A stretch of DNA of 64,000 bases, taken from contig NZ_JACCBU010000001.1 of NCBI RefSeq assembly GCF_013407955.1, forward strand, positions 7,006,001 through 7,070,000. The letters are read 5' to 3'. The notes below the pieces were generated by a model. That model was not told the DNA's origin and did no database searches. It saw only the letters and a program-made list of their open reading frames with translations. Positions 1-7,966 of the stretch are shown here, one piece after another. The position numbers and the translations under genes were made by a program. Each line of letters begins with the position of its first letter. Positions within the stretch are counted from its first letter, which is position 1. Source of the DNA: Microlunatus parietis. GTDB lineage: Bacteria > Actinomycetota > Actinomycetes > Propionibacteriales > Propionibacteriaceae.

Positions 1-1415
1 TGGCCTTCTTCCAGGCGCTGGGCAAGATGGTGCTGGAGGCCGACCGGGCCGGCCGCGGGGTGCTCGACACCGACTTCATCGGCCGCCACACCGACGGCTT
101 CACGGCGTACGTCGAGGCACTGGACCGGCTGGACTGGGCCCAGGTGCTCCGGGCCACCGGACAGACCCGGGAGCAGCTCCAGCAGGCCGCCGAGCTGGTG
201 CTCGGGGCGAAGTCGATCATCGTCTGCTGGGCGATGGGACTGACCCAGCACAAGAACTCGGTGCCGACGATCCGGGAGATCGTCAATCTGCTGCTGCTCG
301 GCGGCAACATCGGCCGGCCGGGCGCCGGCGCCTGTCCGGTCCGCGGTCACAGCAACGTCCAGGGCGACCGGACGATGGGCATCTACGAGAAGCCGGCCGA
401 GGCGTTCCTGGCCGCGCTCGACGCCGAGTTCGGCATCACCGCGCCGCGCCGGCCGGGCCACGACGTGGTGGACGCGATCCGGGCCCTCCGGGACGGTGAG
501 GCGCGGGTGTTCATCGGGATGGGCGGCAACTTCGTCCGGGCCACGCCCGACACCGCGCTGACCGAGCGGGCGATGGCGAAAGCGGACCTGACCGTCCAGA
601 TTTCCACCAAACTGAACGGCTCGCACGCCTGCGTCGGCCGGGAGGCGCTGATCCTGCCGACGCTGGGCCGGACCGAACGGGACCGGCAGCTGACCGGTGA
701 TCAACGGGTCACGGTGGAGGACTCGATGGGGATGGTGCACGCCAGCCGGGGCCGGTTGGCGCCGGCGTCGGACGAGTTGCTCAGCGAGGTGGCGATCGTC
801 TGCGAGCTGGCCCGCCGGACGCTGCCCGACTCGCCGGTGCCGTGGTCGACGTTCCGGGCCGACTACGACCGGATCCGGGACCGGATCGCCCGCGTGGTAC
901 CCGGGTTCGACGGCCTGAACACCAAGATCGACAGTCCGGGCGGCTTCCCGCTTCCCAACGGGCCAAGGGATTCCCGGACCTTCAACACGGCGACCGGGAA
1001 GGCCCGGTTCACGGTCAACCGGCTCGAGGTGCTGGAGCCCGGGCCGGGCCGGTTGATCTTGCAGACGGTACGGTCCCATGATCAGTACAACACGACGATC
1101 TACGGCCTCGATGATCGTTACCGGGGCATCGCGGACGGCCGCCGGGTGGTCTTCGTGAATCCGGATGATCTTGCCGACCTCGGCATCGCGGACGGGCAGC
1201 TGGTCGACCTGATCTCCGAGTGGCCCGGACCGGGCGGCCTGGAGGAGCGGCGGGCGGAGCGGTTCCGGGTGGTCGCCTATCCGACGGCCCGGGAGTGCGC
1301 GGCGGCGTACTTCCCGGAGGCCAACGTGCTGGTGCCGGTCGACTCGACGGCCGAGATCAGCAACACGCCGACCTCGAAGTCGGTGATCATCCGGCTGGAG
1401 CCGGCCCGAGACTGA
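1..1415 (+). CDS. Molybdopterin oxidoreductase alpha subunit, FdhF/YdeP-like (5' end outside window)
   Basis: C-terminal about 470 residues of a molybdopterin-bis(guanine dinucleotide) oxidoreductase of the FdhF/YdeP type, proteins usually about 750 residues long. The frame is open from base 3, so the gene starts upstream of the window. The visible part has the family's mid-region around residue 70 (WAMGLTQHKNSVPT, then LLLLGGNIGRPGAGACPVRGHSNVQ written here in two pieces) and the C-terminal cofactor-binding domain (LQTVRSHDQYNTTIYG, then NTPTSKSVIIR at the end). Members are related to formate dehydrogenases, but several, including YdeP, have no proven substrate. The selenocysteine/cysteine site lies upstream and cannot be read. 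Family assignment is secure; substrate is not. Confidence 0.9.
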   Translation, partial: AFFQALGKMVLEADRAGRGVLDTDFIGRHTDGFTAYVEALDRLDWAQVLRATGQTREQLQQAAELVLGAKSIIVCWAMGLTQHKNSVPTIREIVNLLLLGGNIGRPGAGACPVRGHSNVQGDRTMGIYEKPAEAFLAALDAEFGITAPRRPGHDVVDAIRALRDGEARVFIGMGGNFVRATPDTALTERAMAKADLTVQISTKLNGSHACVGREALILPTLGRTERDRQLTGDQRVTVEDSMGMVHASRGRLAPASDELLSEVAIVCELARRTLPDSPVPWSTFRADYDRIRDRIARVVPGFDGLNTKIDSPGGFPLPNGPRDSRTFNTATGKARFTVNRLEVLEPGPGRLILQTVRSHDQYNTTIYGLDDRYRGIADGRRVVFVNPDDLADLGIADGQLVDLISEWPGPGGLEERRAERFRVVAYPTARECAAAYFPEANVLVPVDSTAEISNTPTSKSVIIRLEPARD

Positions 1416-1454
1416 ACGAGCCCCGGCCCGAATTTGCGAGGTTACAACTTAGCC

Positions 1455-1489
1455 GCATAACAGTTACGGACGGCCGAAACTCGTTATGC
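1455..1489. promoter_or_regulatory. Inverted repeat in the upstream region of the sugar importer
   Basis: The 144-bp gap before the sugar-binding lipoprotein gene is relatively AT-rich and carries GCATAAC (1455-1461) and GTTATGC (1483-1489) as a perfect 7-bp inverted pair 21 bp apart. The position, about 70-105 bp before the start codon, suits an operator or promoter region. No regulator gene is intact next to this operon; a TetR relic lies downstream. This is positional inference only. Confidence 0.3.
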
Positions 1490-1559
1490 TCCAGGCATTG
1501 TGGCGCCGGGCCCCGCGGAGTCCTGGCCGACGCCGTGGCCTCTTCGAAAGGATGGTCTC

Positions 1560-2819
1560 GTGGATCGTCGAGCTTTGCTGAGTGGCGGGGTGGCGCTGGG
1601 TGCCGGCGGCCTGGTGGCCGGGTGCGGCGGCGCCGAGGAACCCGACGTCACGAACACGAATCCGGACCAGGTGTCGGGCAAGGTCGTGCACTGGACGTAC
1701 CCGATGGGGGAGACCCAGCAGGACGCCTGGTGGAAGCCGCTGGTCACGGAGTTCACCGCGAAGTACCCGAAGGTCGAGGTCCAGGTGGTGCAGCAGCCGT
1801 GGACCGGCCGCGAACAGGCCCTGACCACGGCCGTTGCGGGCAAGTCGGCGCCGGATGTCGTCTATTTCAACCCCGACTTCGTGCCGCGGTTCGTCGAGGA
1901 GGATCTGCTCTTCGTGCTGGACGAGGCGCTCGGGGAGGACCGGTCCGACTACGTCGACGCGGCGGTCGGTGCGTTCACGTACCAGGAGAAGCTGTACGGG
2001 CTGCCGCTGCTGATGACGATCGCCAACCCGGCCTACAACGTGAAGCTGCTCCAGCAGTTGGGGCTGGAGCAGCCGCCGGTGAGCTGGGACGAGATCCGCG
2101 ATGTGGCACGGCAGTGCGTCGCCGAGAACCTCACCTTCGCCAACTACCAGGCCTCCGACGGCAGCCTGAACCTGACCTTCTACCCGTTCCTCTGGCAGGC
2201 CGGCGGTCAGGTGCTCAGCGACGACCTGACCAAGGCCGCGTTCCAGGAGGAGCCGGGCGTCAAGGCGCTGCAGCTGCTCCGTGAGCTGGCCGACCTGAAG
2301 GCCTTCAACAACGCCGGGCTGACCCAGGCGGTCGGGAAGTTCGAGCAGACCCCGTTCGCCCGCGGCACCGAGCTGATGAGCATCGCGCTGGACGCTCCCG
2401 TACCGGAAGCGATCATGCCGGCCGGCTCCGTCGCGGGCAGTCCTCCGTTCAAGGACCAGCAGCAGGTGACATTTGGGTCCGTCGGCGGCTTGTCGATCTT
2501 CAAGACGACCGAGTCGCCGGAAGCCGCGGTGGCCTGGGCCAAGTTCGTCACCGAGAAGGCGACGATGGAGAAGTTCCTCAAGGCGGCCGGTTTCCTGCCG
2601 CCGCGGAACTCGCTCAAGGACATGTGGGCCGGCAATGAGTTCCAGGCCTTCAAGATGCAGTTCGTCGACCAGGTCAACGTCGGCGTCCTGCATCCGAAGG
2701 CGCGCGAGGTGATCGACACGGTGCGGCCGCACATCCAGGGCTGCCTGCTCGGCAAGACCGAACCGGAGGCGGCGCTGACCGCGGCGGCGGCCGAGGTCGA
2801 CGGCCTGCTGTCGCGGTGA
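1560..2819 (+). CDS. Extracellular sugar-binding lipoprotein of an ABC importer
   Basis: Family 1 (MalE-like) solute-binding protein of 419 residues. The N-terminus has Arg-Arg, a hydrophobic stretch and a lipobox (LVAGC) with Cys22 as the predicted lipid anchor, so it should sit on the outer face of the membrane. I start at GTG 1560 because an AAAGGA ribosome site lies just upstream and the signal peptide begins here; a GTG at 1500 would bury the signal. The mature part shows the usual family pattern (MGETQQDAWWKPLVTEF, RGTELMSIALDAP). It overlaps the next permease gene by 4 bp (GTGA). The transported sugar cannot be told from sequence. Confidence 0.92.
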   Translation: MDRRALLSGGVALGAGGLVAGCGGAEEPDVTNTNPDQVSGKVVHWTYPMGETQQDAWWKPLVTEFTAKYPKVEVQVVQQPWTGREQALTTAVAGKSAPDVVYFNPDFVPRFVEEDLLFVLDEALGEDRSDYVDAAVGAFTYQEKLYGLPLLMTIANPAYNVKLLQQLGLEQPPVSWDEIRDVARQCVAENLTFANYQASDGSLNLTFYPFLWQAGGQVLSDDLTKAAFQEEPGVKALQLLRELADLKAFNNAGLTQAVGKFEQTPFARGTELMSIALDAPVPEAIMPAGSVAGSPPFKDQQQVTFGSVGGLSIFKTTESPEAAVAWAKFVTEKATMEKFLKAAGFLPPRNSLKDMWAGNEFQAFKMQFVDQVNVGVLHPKAREVIDTVRPHIQGCLLGKTEPEAALTAAAAEVDGLLSR

Positions 2820-3739
2820 TCTCCACCGCGACCTCGACGGAGGCGGCGCCGGGGACGGCCGGTCGCCGCCGCCGGCCTTGGTGGCGGTCGAACGCGGCGC
2901 TCTTCGCCTACGTCTTCGTGCTGCCGTACGCGGTCCTGTTCGCGGTGTTCCGGCTCGGGCCGGCCCTCTACGGCGTCGGCCTGTCCTTCGCCGAGGTCGG
3001 CCTGTCCGGCCGGGTGAGGTGGTCCGGCCTGGCCAACTTCCAGCGGCTGTTCGGTGATCAACTGTTCTGGCAGGCGCTCAGCGTCACGGTGATCTACACG
3101 GTGATCGCGATCCCGCTCTGCCTGGTCGTCGCGTTGATCATGGCGTCGCTGGTGAACCGGCCGCTGCGCGGGATCAGCGTCTACCGGGTGATCTTCTTCC
3201 TGCCGGTCGTGACCAGCGCCGTGATGTCCGGTGTGATCTTCAAGTGGCTCTACTCCGACGCCGGGGCGCTGAACTCGTTGTTGACCGGTCTCGGCCTGCC
3301 GGCGCTGGACTGGCTCGGCTCGACATCGCTGGTGCTGCCGTCGCTGGCCATCGTGCAGGCCTGGACCCGGTTCGGCTACGACATGTTGATCTTGCTGGCC
3401 GGGATGCTGGCGATCCCCGAGGAGTACTACGAGGCGGCCAGGATCGACCGGACCACGGCCTGGCAGCGGTTCTGGCACATCACGCTGCCGCTGCTGCGGC
3501 CGTCGCTGTTCTTCGTCCTGGTGCTGGAGACGATCACGTCCTTCCAGGTGTTCGACCACATCCTGGTGATGACGGCCGGCGGGCCGGTCCGCGGGTCGTA
3601 CTCGCTGACGTACATGATCTACGACCAGGCCTTCAACTACTCGGAGTTCGGGTACGGGGCTGCGGTCGGGATGGTCCTGTTGCTGCTGATCCTGGCCATC
3701 TCGCTGATCCAGAACGTGATCGTCGGGCGGCGCCGATGA
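2816..3739 (+). CDS. Sugar ABC transporter permease, MalF type
   Basis: Integral membrane permease of 307 residues with about six transmembrane segments after a basic cytoplasmic N-terminus (GRRRRPWWRSN). The cytoplasmic EAA loop that contacts the ATPase is at about residues 202-227 (YYEAARIDRTTAWQRFWHIT). The GTG start overlaps the stop of the binding-protein gene and the gene's own stop overlaps the next start (ATGA), so the three genes are probably translationally coupled. No ATPase gene is present; in actinobacteria such importers commonly share a distant MsiK-type ATPase. Confidence 0.92.
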   Translation: MISTATSTEAAPGTAGRRRRPWWRSNAALFAYVFVLPYAVLFAVFRLGPALYGVGLSFAEVGLSGRVRWSGLANFQRLFGDQLFWQALSVTVIYTVIAIPLCLVVALIMASLVNRPLRGISVYRVIFFLPVVTSAVMSGVIFKWLYSDAGALNSLLTGLGLPALDWLGSTSLVLPSLAIVQAWTRFGYDMLILLAGMLAIPEEYYEAARIDRTTAWQRFWHITLPLLRPSLFFVLVLETITSFQVFDHILVMTAGGPVRGSYSLTYMIYDQAFNYSEFGYGAAVGMVLLLLILAISLIQNVIVGRRR

Positions 3740-4581
3740 CCACCCGGACACCGACGTTGACCCGGCCGCTGCGACGGAGCCGGCGCCAGTTGCTCTGGCA
3801 CCTCCCGCTCGGGATCGCGGCGGTGATCACCCTGTTCCCGTTCTATGCGATGGTGATCATCTCGCTGCGGCCCGGGCAGCCGATCTCGCTGCCGGAGTCC
3901 CTGATCCCGGGCGGGCTGAACCTTTCCGCGTACGCCGAGGCGCTGAGCTCGGACCGGATCGGCCGCTGGATCGGCAACTCGACGATCTACTCGGTCGCCT
4001 CCGTGGTGCTGGTGCTGCTGTTCGCCTCGATGGCCGGCTATGCCTTTGCCAAGAAGCGATTCCTCGGCCGGGACCTGATGTTCTGGGTGTTCCTGGCGAT
4101 GCTCATGGTGCCGGCGCACCTGACCCTGATCCCGCTGTTCCTGATCGTCAGCAACCTGGACGGGCTGGACACGATGTGGGGCGTCCTGGTGCCGACCCTG
4201 GCCAACGCGCAGGCGATGTTCCTGATGCGGCAGTTCATCATGGACATTCCGGACGAGCTGATCGAGGCGGCCAAGCTGGACGGCGCCAGCGAACTGCGGA
4301 TCTACTGGTCGATCATCCTGCCGCAGACACTGCCGATCCTGGCCACGCTGGGCACCTTCGTCTTCCTCTGGCACTGGAACGACTTCCTCTGGCCGTTGGT
4401 GATCATGCGCGACCCAAACAACTACATGCTGACCGTCGGCCTGAACTCCCTGCAGGCCCAGGAGAGTCTGCTGGCCACCGTGATGGCGGCGGCGACCGTG
4501 ACGTTCCTGCCGGCCTTCCTGGTCTTCGTGCTGCTGCAGCGGTTCTTCATCCGCGGCGTGATGATGAGCGGCCTGAAGTAG
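3736..4581 (+). CDS. Sugar ABC transporter permease, MalG type
   Basis: Second permease of the importer, 281 residues with about six transmembrane segments. The EAA loop is at about residues 177-200 (EAAKLDGASELRIYWSIILP) and the C-terminus has the typical RFFIRGVMMSGLK ending. I use ATG 3736, which overlaps the MalF-type stop codon as ATGA; a longer upstream reading in this frame lies inside the MalF gene and is not credible. With the two preceding genes it forms a binding protein plus two permease operon. The 3' end overlaps the relic TetR gene on the other strand by about 35 bp. Confidence 0.92.
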   Translation: MTTRTPTLTRPLRRSRRQLLWHLPLGIAAVITLFPFYAMVIISLRPGQPISLPESLIPGGLNLSAYAEALSSDRIGRWIGNSTIYSVASVVLVLLFASMAGYAFAKKRFLGRDLMFWVFLAMLMVPAHLTLIPLFLIVSNLDGLDTMWGVLVPTLANAQAMFLMRQFIMDIPDELIEAAKLDGASELRIYWSIILPQTLPILATLGTFVFLWHWNDFLWPLVIMRDPNNYMLTVGLNSLQAQESLLATVMAAATVTFLPAFLVFVLLQRFFIRGVMMSGLK

Positions 4582-5015
4582 CGGCCGGAGCCGGGGAGCC
4601 GAGCAGCCAGTCGATCATGGTCTGGAACTCGGCGCGGGTGGCGGCCGGATCGAAGTCGTCCGCGTCGGCGGCGAGGTAGCAGCCGTCGATCACCCGCAGG
4701 ATCCACTGGGCCGTCCGGGTCGGCTGTAGGGGAGCCAGTGGCCCTCCGCGGCCCAGCGGCCCAGGAGCGTGATCAGGCCCGCGCGGACCCGGTCGGCGTC
4801 GTCGGTCAGCAGGGCGGCGAACTCGGCGTCGCGGTGCGCCTGCAGCAGCGCGGCCGCCGTCAGGCCGGGCAGCAGCGGGTCGTCGAAGTCGGCCGTCAGG
4901 TGATCGACGAGACGATCGATCCCGGCCCTGGTCTCCTGGGCGAGGGCCGTGTCGACGACCTCGGCGGTGCGTCTTGCTTGCCGCCCCGCAGCAAAGTGCA
5001 ATAGCGCGCCACTCG
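4547..5015 (-). pseudogene. TetR-family regulator relic, N-terminally truncated and frameshifted
   Basis: The minus strand encodes the end of a TetR helix-turn-helix (SGALLHFAAGRQARRTAEVV, compare the family's KGALLHHF turn) followed by the ligand domain down to about 4728 (WAAEGHWLPYS). There the frame ends in a stop, but the protein continues in another frame (PTRTAQWILRVIDGCYLAAD, then TMIDWLLGS) to 4547. Two lesions are therefore visible: a roughly one-base indel near 4728 and loss of about the first 40 residues, including most of the DNA-binding domain. The break at about 5010-5030 abuts a 45-bp repeat. It probably once regulated the adjacent sugar importer. Confidence 0.75.
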
Positions 5016-5031
5016 CCGGTCCGCTGGATGG

Positions 5032-5076
5032 CGTTCACCTCACGACCCCGACCGCTGTGGATTTCCGCCGCGACTG
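5032..5076 (+). repeat. Copy 1 of a 45-bp imperfect direct repeat
   Basis: Starts CGTTCACCTCACG and ends GATTTCCGCCGCGACTG. The second copy is at 5247-5290. This copy abuts the broken end of the TetR relic, which suggests that a repeat-mediated rearrangement removed the 5' part of that gene. The strand given is arbitrary. Confidence 0.75.
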
Positions 5077-5400
5077 GAGCGTGTTGCGCACTCGGCACCC
5101 GGGCGACCTCGCGGAAGATCTTGCTGGTGCCGTGACGTCGTCGAGCGGACGCGTTGACCGGCAGATCCGGCCGAAATCGAGGTCAAGGAGTCCGCTCAGT
5201 GAGCGAGAGTGCTCGCCGGGAGCTGGCCGACGTATGGCTTCGGCCCCGTTCACCTCACGGCACGACCGCTGTGGATTTTCGCCGCGACTGACCGGCTGAA
5301 ATTCGCTCCAGTCGTAGGCCTTGATTACGGGCCGGGCCGCATTCTTCGGTGATGGTGCCTATGGATCGAATTCTGCGACACCCTCACTGACCGGCGAGAA
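5077..5400. other. Intergenic region without a recognisable gene
   Basis: Between the TetR relic and the LicD-like gene I see only the second copy of the 45-bp repeat and non-coding sequence. Short open frames here resemble nothing known and lack ribosome sites. The stretch from about 5291 to 5400 is somewhat richer in A+T than its surroundings. Confidence 0.6.
5247..5290 (+). repeat. Copy 2 of the 45-bp imperfect direct repeat
   Basis: Matches 5032-5076 with a few substitutions and a one-base length difference (CGTTCACCTCACGGC at the start, GATTTTCGCCGCGACTG at the end). About 170 bp lie between the copies; I find no gene there. Confidence 0.75.
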
Positions 5401-7056
5401 TCACTGTCGGCGGGTGGCGAGGAGGCGGAGCAGGGCCGGGTCCTCCGTGCGGTAGGGGGAGAGGCCGGTGCCGTCCTCCCGGTCCAGGATCGTCCAGCCG
5501 CGGTCGGTCAGCTGGGTGATCACCTCGGCCGGCGGCGGGAAGCGGCGGAACGAGCGGAAGTTGGCCTTCGGGCGGTTCCGGTCGGCGTCGATCCGCAGTT
5601 CCAGGGCGAGCAGGTCGCCAGGGCGGCCGGTGGCGGCGAGGCGGTCCAGCAGGGTGAGCCAGGCCGGTTCGGGCAGCGTGCCGGCGAGGCCGCGGGCGTA
5701 GTGCAACAGCGGTGCGCCGGATGCTCCGCGCGCCCGTCCCAGCAGGTCCGCCAGGGCGTCGCCGTCGTTGAGGTCCGCCTCGACGAACGACGCCTCCTCG
5801 GTACGGCTCCGGGCGAGCGCCACCGCCGCCGGGATGCGGTCGATCCCGATTACCGTCCGACCGTCGCCGGCGAGCACCGGGCTGTCCCGGCCGTCGCCGC
5901 AGCCGAGGTCGACGACCCGGTCGGGCAGCTCCGGATGATCAAGGACCCACGGCGCGAAGGAGGACGGCGGCAACAGCTCGGGCCGCGCGTAGAAGTCGGT
6001 CCAATAGAGCCGGTCCTGTTGATCATGGTCGAGCAGCGCCCGGCTCTCCCGGGTGGTCCGGGCGGTCAGCCAGCTGAAGCCGGGATCGGGCACCCGCCAG
6101 CCCGGGCCGTAGAGGTGCTCGACGATCGCGGTCGGGTCGGCCGGCACCAGAACCGGGCGGCCCGCCAGCGTCGCCGGCTGCAGGGGCTCGATCGCCGACA
6201 CCGGTACGGGAGCGGAGCCGACGCTGCCGAACGGGAAGCCGACGGTGCCGTCCGGCCGGCCGACGAGGTGGAACAGGTCGATCTGCGCCGCACCGGAGTC
6301 GAGGTCCTTGATCGCGAGGCAGGATGCCTTCGGGATCACCTGGAATCCCTTGCGGATCAGCGATTCGGCGACGGTGATCAACTGCTCGGCCGCCGCGGCG
6401 GGATCGGTGTGCCGGGACAGGTAGGCACCGTCGAAGTCGCGATCATGGTCGATGAAACCATGATCACGGACGTACCCGAGCAGGGTGCCGTAGCCGAGGA
6501 ACGTTCGCAGGCCGAACTCGGCTTCCAGGTGCCGGTGCACGGCGTCGTGCAGCCGCAGCACCTGGTCCTGCCAGCCAGTGTCGATGATCTTGCCGAGCTG
6601 GATCTTGCCGCCCTGGCCGAAGATGTGGCCGGTCCGCAGCAGTGTGATCAACTCCTCCGGCGTCGACCGGCCGTCGATCTTGGGGCGATAGCCGTAGCTC
6701 TTCCTCGCCGCCAGCAGGACCGGGCGCTCGTCGTACCGGACCGAGATGGTGTCGGTGGTCCGGGCGAATCGCCAGAAGTCGTACAGCACGAACCGGAACC
6801 GGCGGCGTTGCAGCCCGCCGACGGTGTCCGGTTCGGGATGGGCGACGACCTCGGTCGCGGCGATGTCGTTCAGCCACAGGGACACCCGGCACTCCGGGGC
6901 ATCCGGCGGCAGCAGCAGCCAGCCGGCGATCTCCTGCTTCGTGAAGGTCTCCACCAGGGCTCGCTCGGCCGGGTGTCCGGCGGCGGTTCGGTCGCGGCCG
7001 ATCCGGCGCCGCACACCGCCGAGCAGCGTCCGCAGGGTACGGCTCCGTTGACTCAC
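5401..7056 (-). CDS. LicD-like nucleotidyltransferase-fold / SAM methyltransferase fusion protein
   Basis: A 551-residue two-domain protein. The middle part has a LicD-like signature (FLGYGTLLGYVRDHGFIDHD followed by RDFDGA, about residues 188-214), the metal-binding Asp cluster of enzymes that transfer phosphocholine or similar phospho-groups to surface glycans. From about residue 375 there is a class I methyltransferase domain with the SAM loop VVDLGCGDGRDS. The GTG start at 7056 fits the divergent neighbour; the open frame continues further upstream but runs over that gene. The fusion suggests a protein that both adds and methylates a polymer substituent. Substrate unknown. Confidence 0.75.
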   Translation of the reverse strand: MSQRSRTLRTLLGGVRRRIGRDRTAAGHPAERALVETFTKQEIAGWLLLPPDAPECRVSLWLNDIAATEVVAHPEPDTVGGLQRRRFRFVLYDFWRFARTTDTISVRYDERPVLLAARKSYGYRPKIDGRSTPEELITLLRTGHIFGQGGKIQLGKIIDTGWQDQVLRLHDAVHRHLEAEFGLRTFLGYGTLLGYVRDHGFIDHDRDFDGAYLSRHTDPAAAAEQLITVAESLIRKGFQVIPKASCLAIKDLDSGAAQIDLFHLVGRPDGTVGFPFGSVGSAPVPVSAIEPLQPATLAGRPVLVPADPTAIVEHLYGPGWRVPDPGFSWLTARTTRESRALLDHDQQDRLYWTDFYARPELLPPSSFAPWVLDHPELPDRVVDLGCGDGRDSPVLAGDGRTVIGIDRIPAAVALARSRTEEASFVEADLNDGDALADLLGRARGASGAPLLHYARGLAGTLPEPAWLTLLDRLAATGRPGDLLALELRIDADRNRPKANFRSFRRFPPPAEVITQLTDRGWTILDREDGTGLSPYRTEDPALLRLLATRRQ

Positions 7057-7107
7057 AGGCGCCGAGGGTAGCGGTGAACGATGAGAGCCCGATGCCAGGA
7101 TGGGGCC

Positions 7108-7956
7108 GTGGTGATCGGACAGGCGCTGGAACCGTTGCGACGTCGCTATCTGCACTGGCTCGGGCTCTCCGGCGAGGAGATCATCGACGATCGGGATGAG
7201 GCCGCCGAGGACATCCGGGCGATGCAGCTGGTGCTCCGGCTGGAACGCACCGCCGAACCGTCCTGGCACGCCGCGGCCGGCCTGGCGGCGACGGCGGCGG
7301 CCCGGCTCTGCCTCGACCCGCGGGCCGAACCGGGCGGGCCGTGGGCGGAGGCGATCGCCGCCTACTGCGCCGGCCACATCCGCAAGGTGACCCGCCGGGC
7401 CCGCGGCGCCCACTGGGCCGCGCTGGCCGACCTGCCCGGGATCGCGCTGGCCGACGGGGACACCGAGGTGATCGCGCTGCTGCCGGGGCGGATCGCGGAG
7501 TTGGACAAGCGGGTGGCGCGGCTGCAGGTGGGTGGCACGGATCTGCCGGTGGACGACGCCCCGGACTTGGGCCCTTCGACAGGCTCAGGGCACGGAGTAT
7601 TGCGGCTGTGGCTGCCGCCGGAACCGGTGATGTCGCTGGGCAAGACGATGGCCCAGACCGGGCACGCCGGCATGATCGCCGCCGCGCTGCTCGCCGCCGA
7701 CGACCCCGACACGTTGACCGCCTGGGCCGACCAGGGCTGCCCGGCCACGGCACGGCGGGTCGGTGCGGCGGACTGGCAACAGCTGTCCGAGCGGCTGGCC
7801 GACGCGGGCGAGGCGTGGCAGGACCAGCGGCTGCTCGCCGTACGCGACGCCGGGTTCACCGAGATCGCGCCCGGAACCATCACCGTGATCGCCCAGCTCG
7901 CTGATGAGAGCCAGATCTCGTCCGCCGACTCTCGTGAACCGGGCGGAGGCGAATAG
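7108..7956 (+). CDS. Peptidyl-tRNA hydrolase, PTH2-like (actinobacterial type)
   Basis: A 282-residue protein with PTH2-fold features: a first segment (MQLVLRLERTAEPSWHAAAG) and, after a linker, a second segment with the lysine loop typical of the family (MSLGKTMAQTGHAGMIAAAL, about residues 172-191). PTH2 enzymes release peptides from peptidyl-tRNA in the cytoplasm. GTG 7108 is preferred because AGGATGGGG precedes it; ATG 7081 is possible. The linker at 7571-7591 contains an in-frame copy of a dispersed palindromic repeat, read as GPSTGSG, so this part of the protein is repeat-derived. It is divergent from the LicD-like gene. Confidence 0.72.
   Translation: MVIGQALEPLRRRYLHWLGLSGEEIIDDRDEAAEDIRAMQLVLRLERTAEPSWHAAAGLAATAAARLCLDPRAEPGGPWAEAIAAYCAGHIRKVTRRARGAHWAALADLPGIALADGDTEVIALLPGRIAELDKRVARLQVGGTDLPVDDAPDLGPSTGSGHGVLRLWLPPEPVMSLGKTMAQTGHAGMIAAALLAADDPDTLTAWADQGCPATARRVGAADWQQLSERLADAGEAWQDQRLLAVRDAGFTEIAPGTITVIAQLADESQISSADSREPGGGE
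7571..7591 (+). repeat. Dispersed palindromic repeat, copy A (inside the PTH2-like gene)
   Basis: Sequence GCCCTTCGACAGGCTCAGGG plus a final C. The same 20-bp core occurs at 17211-17231 (inverted), 17250-17269 and 19552-19572. Here it is in frame within a coding sequence and keeps the gene open. Confidence 0.9.
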
Positions 7957-7966
7957 GCTCAGCGAT

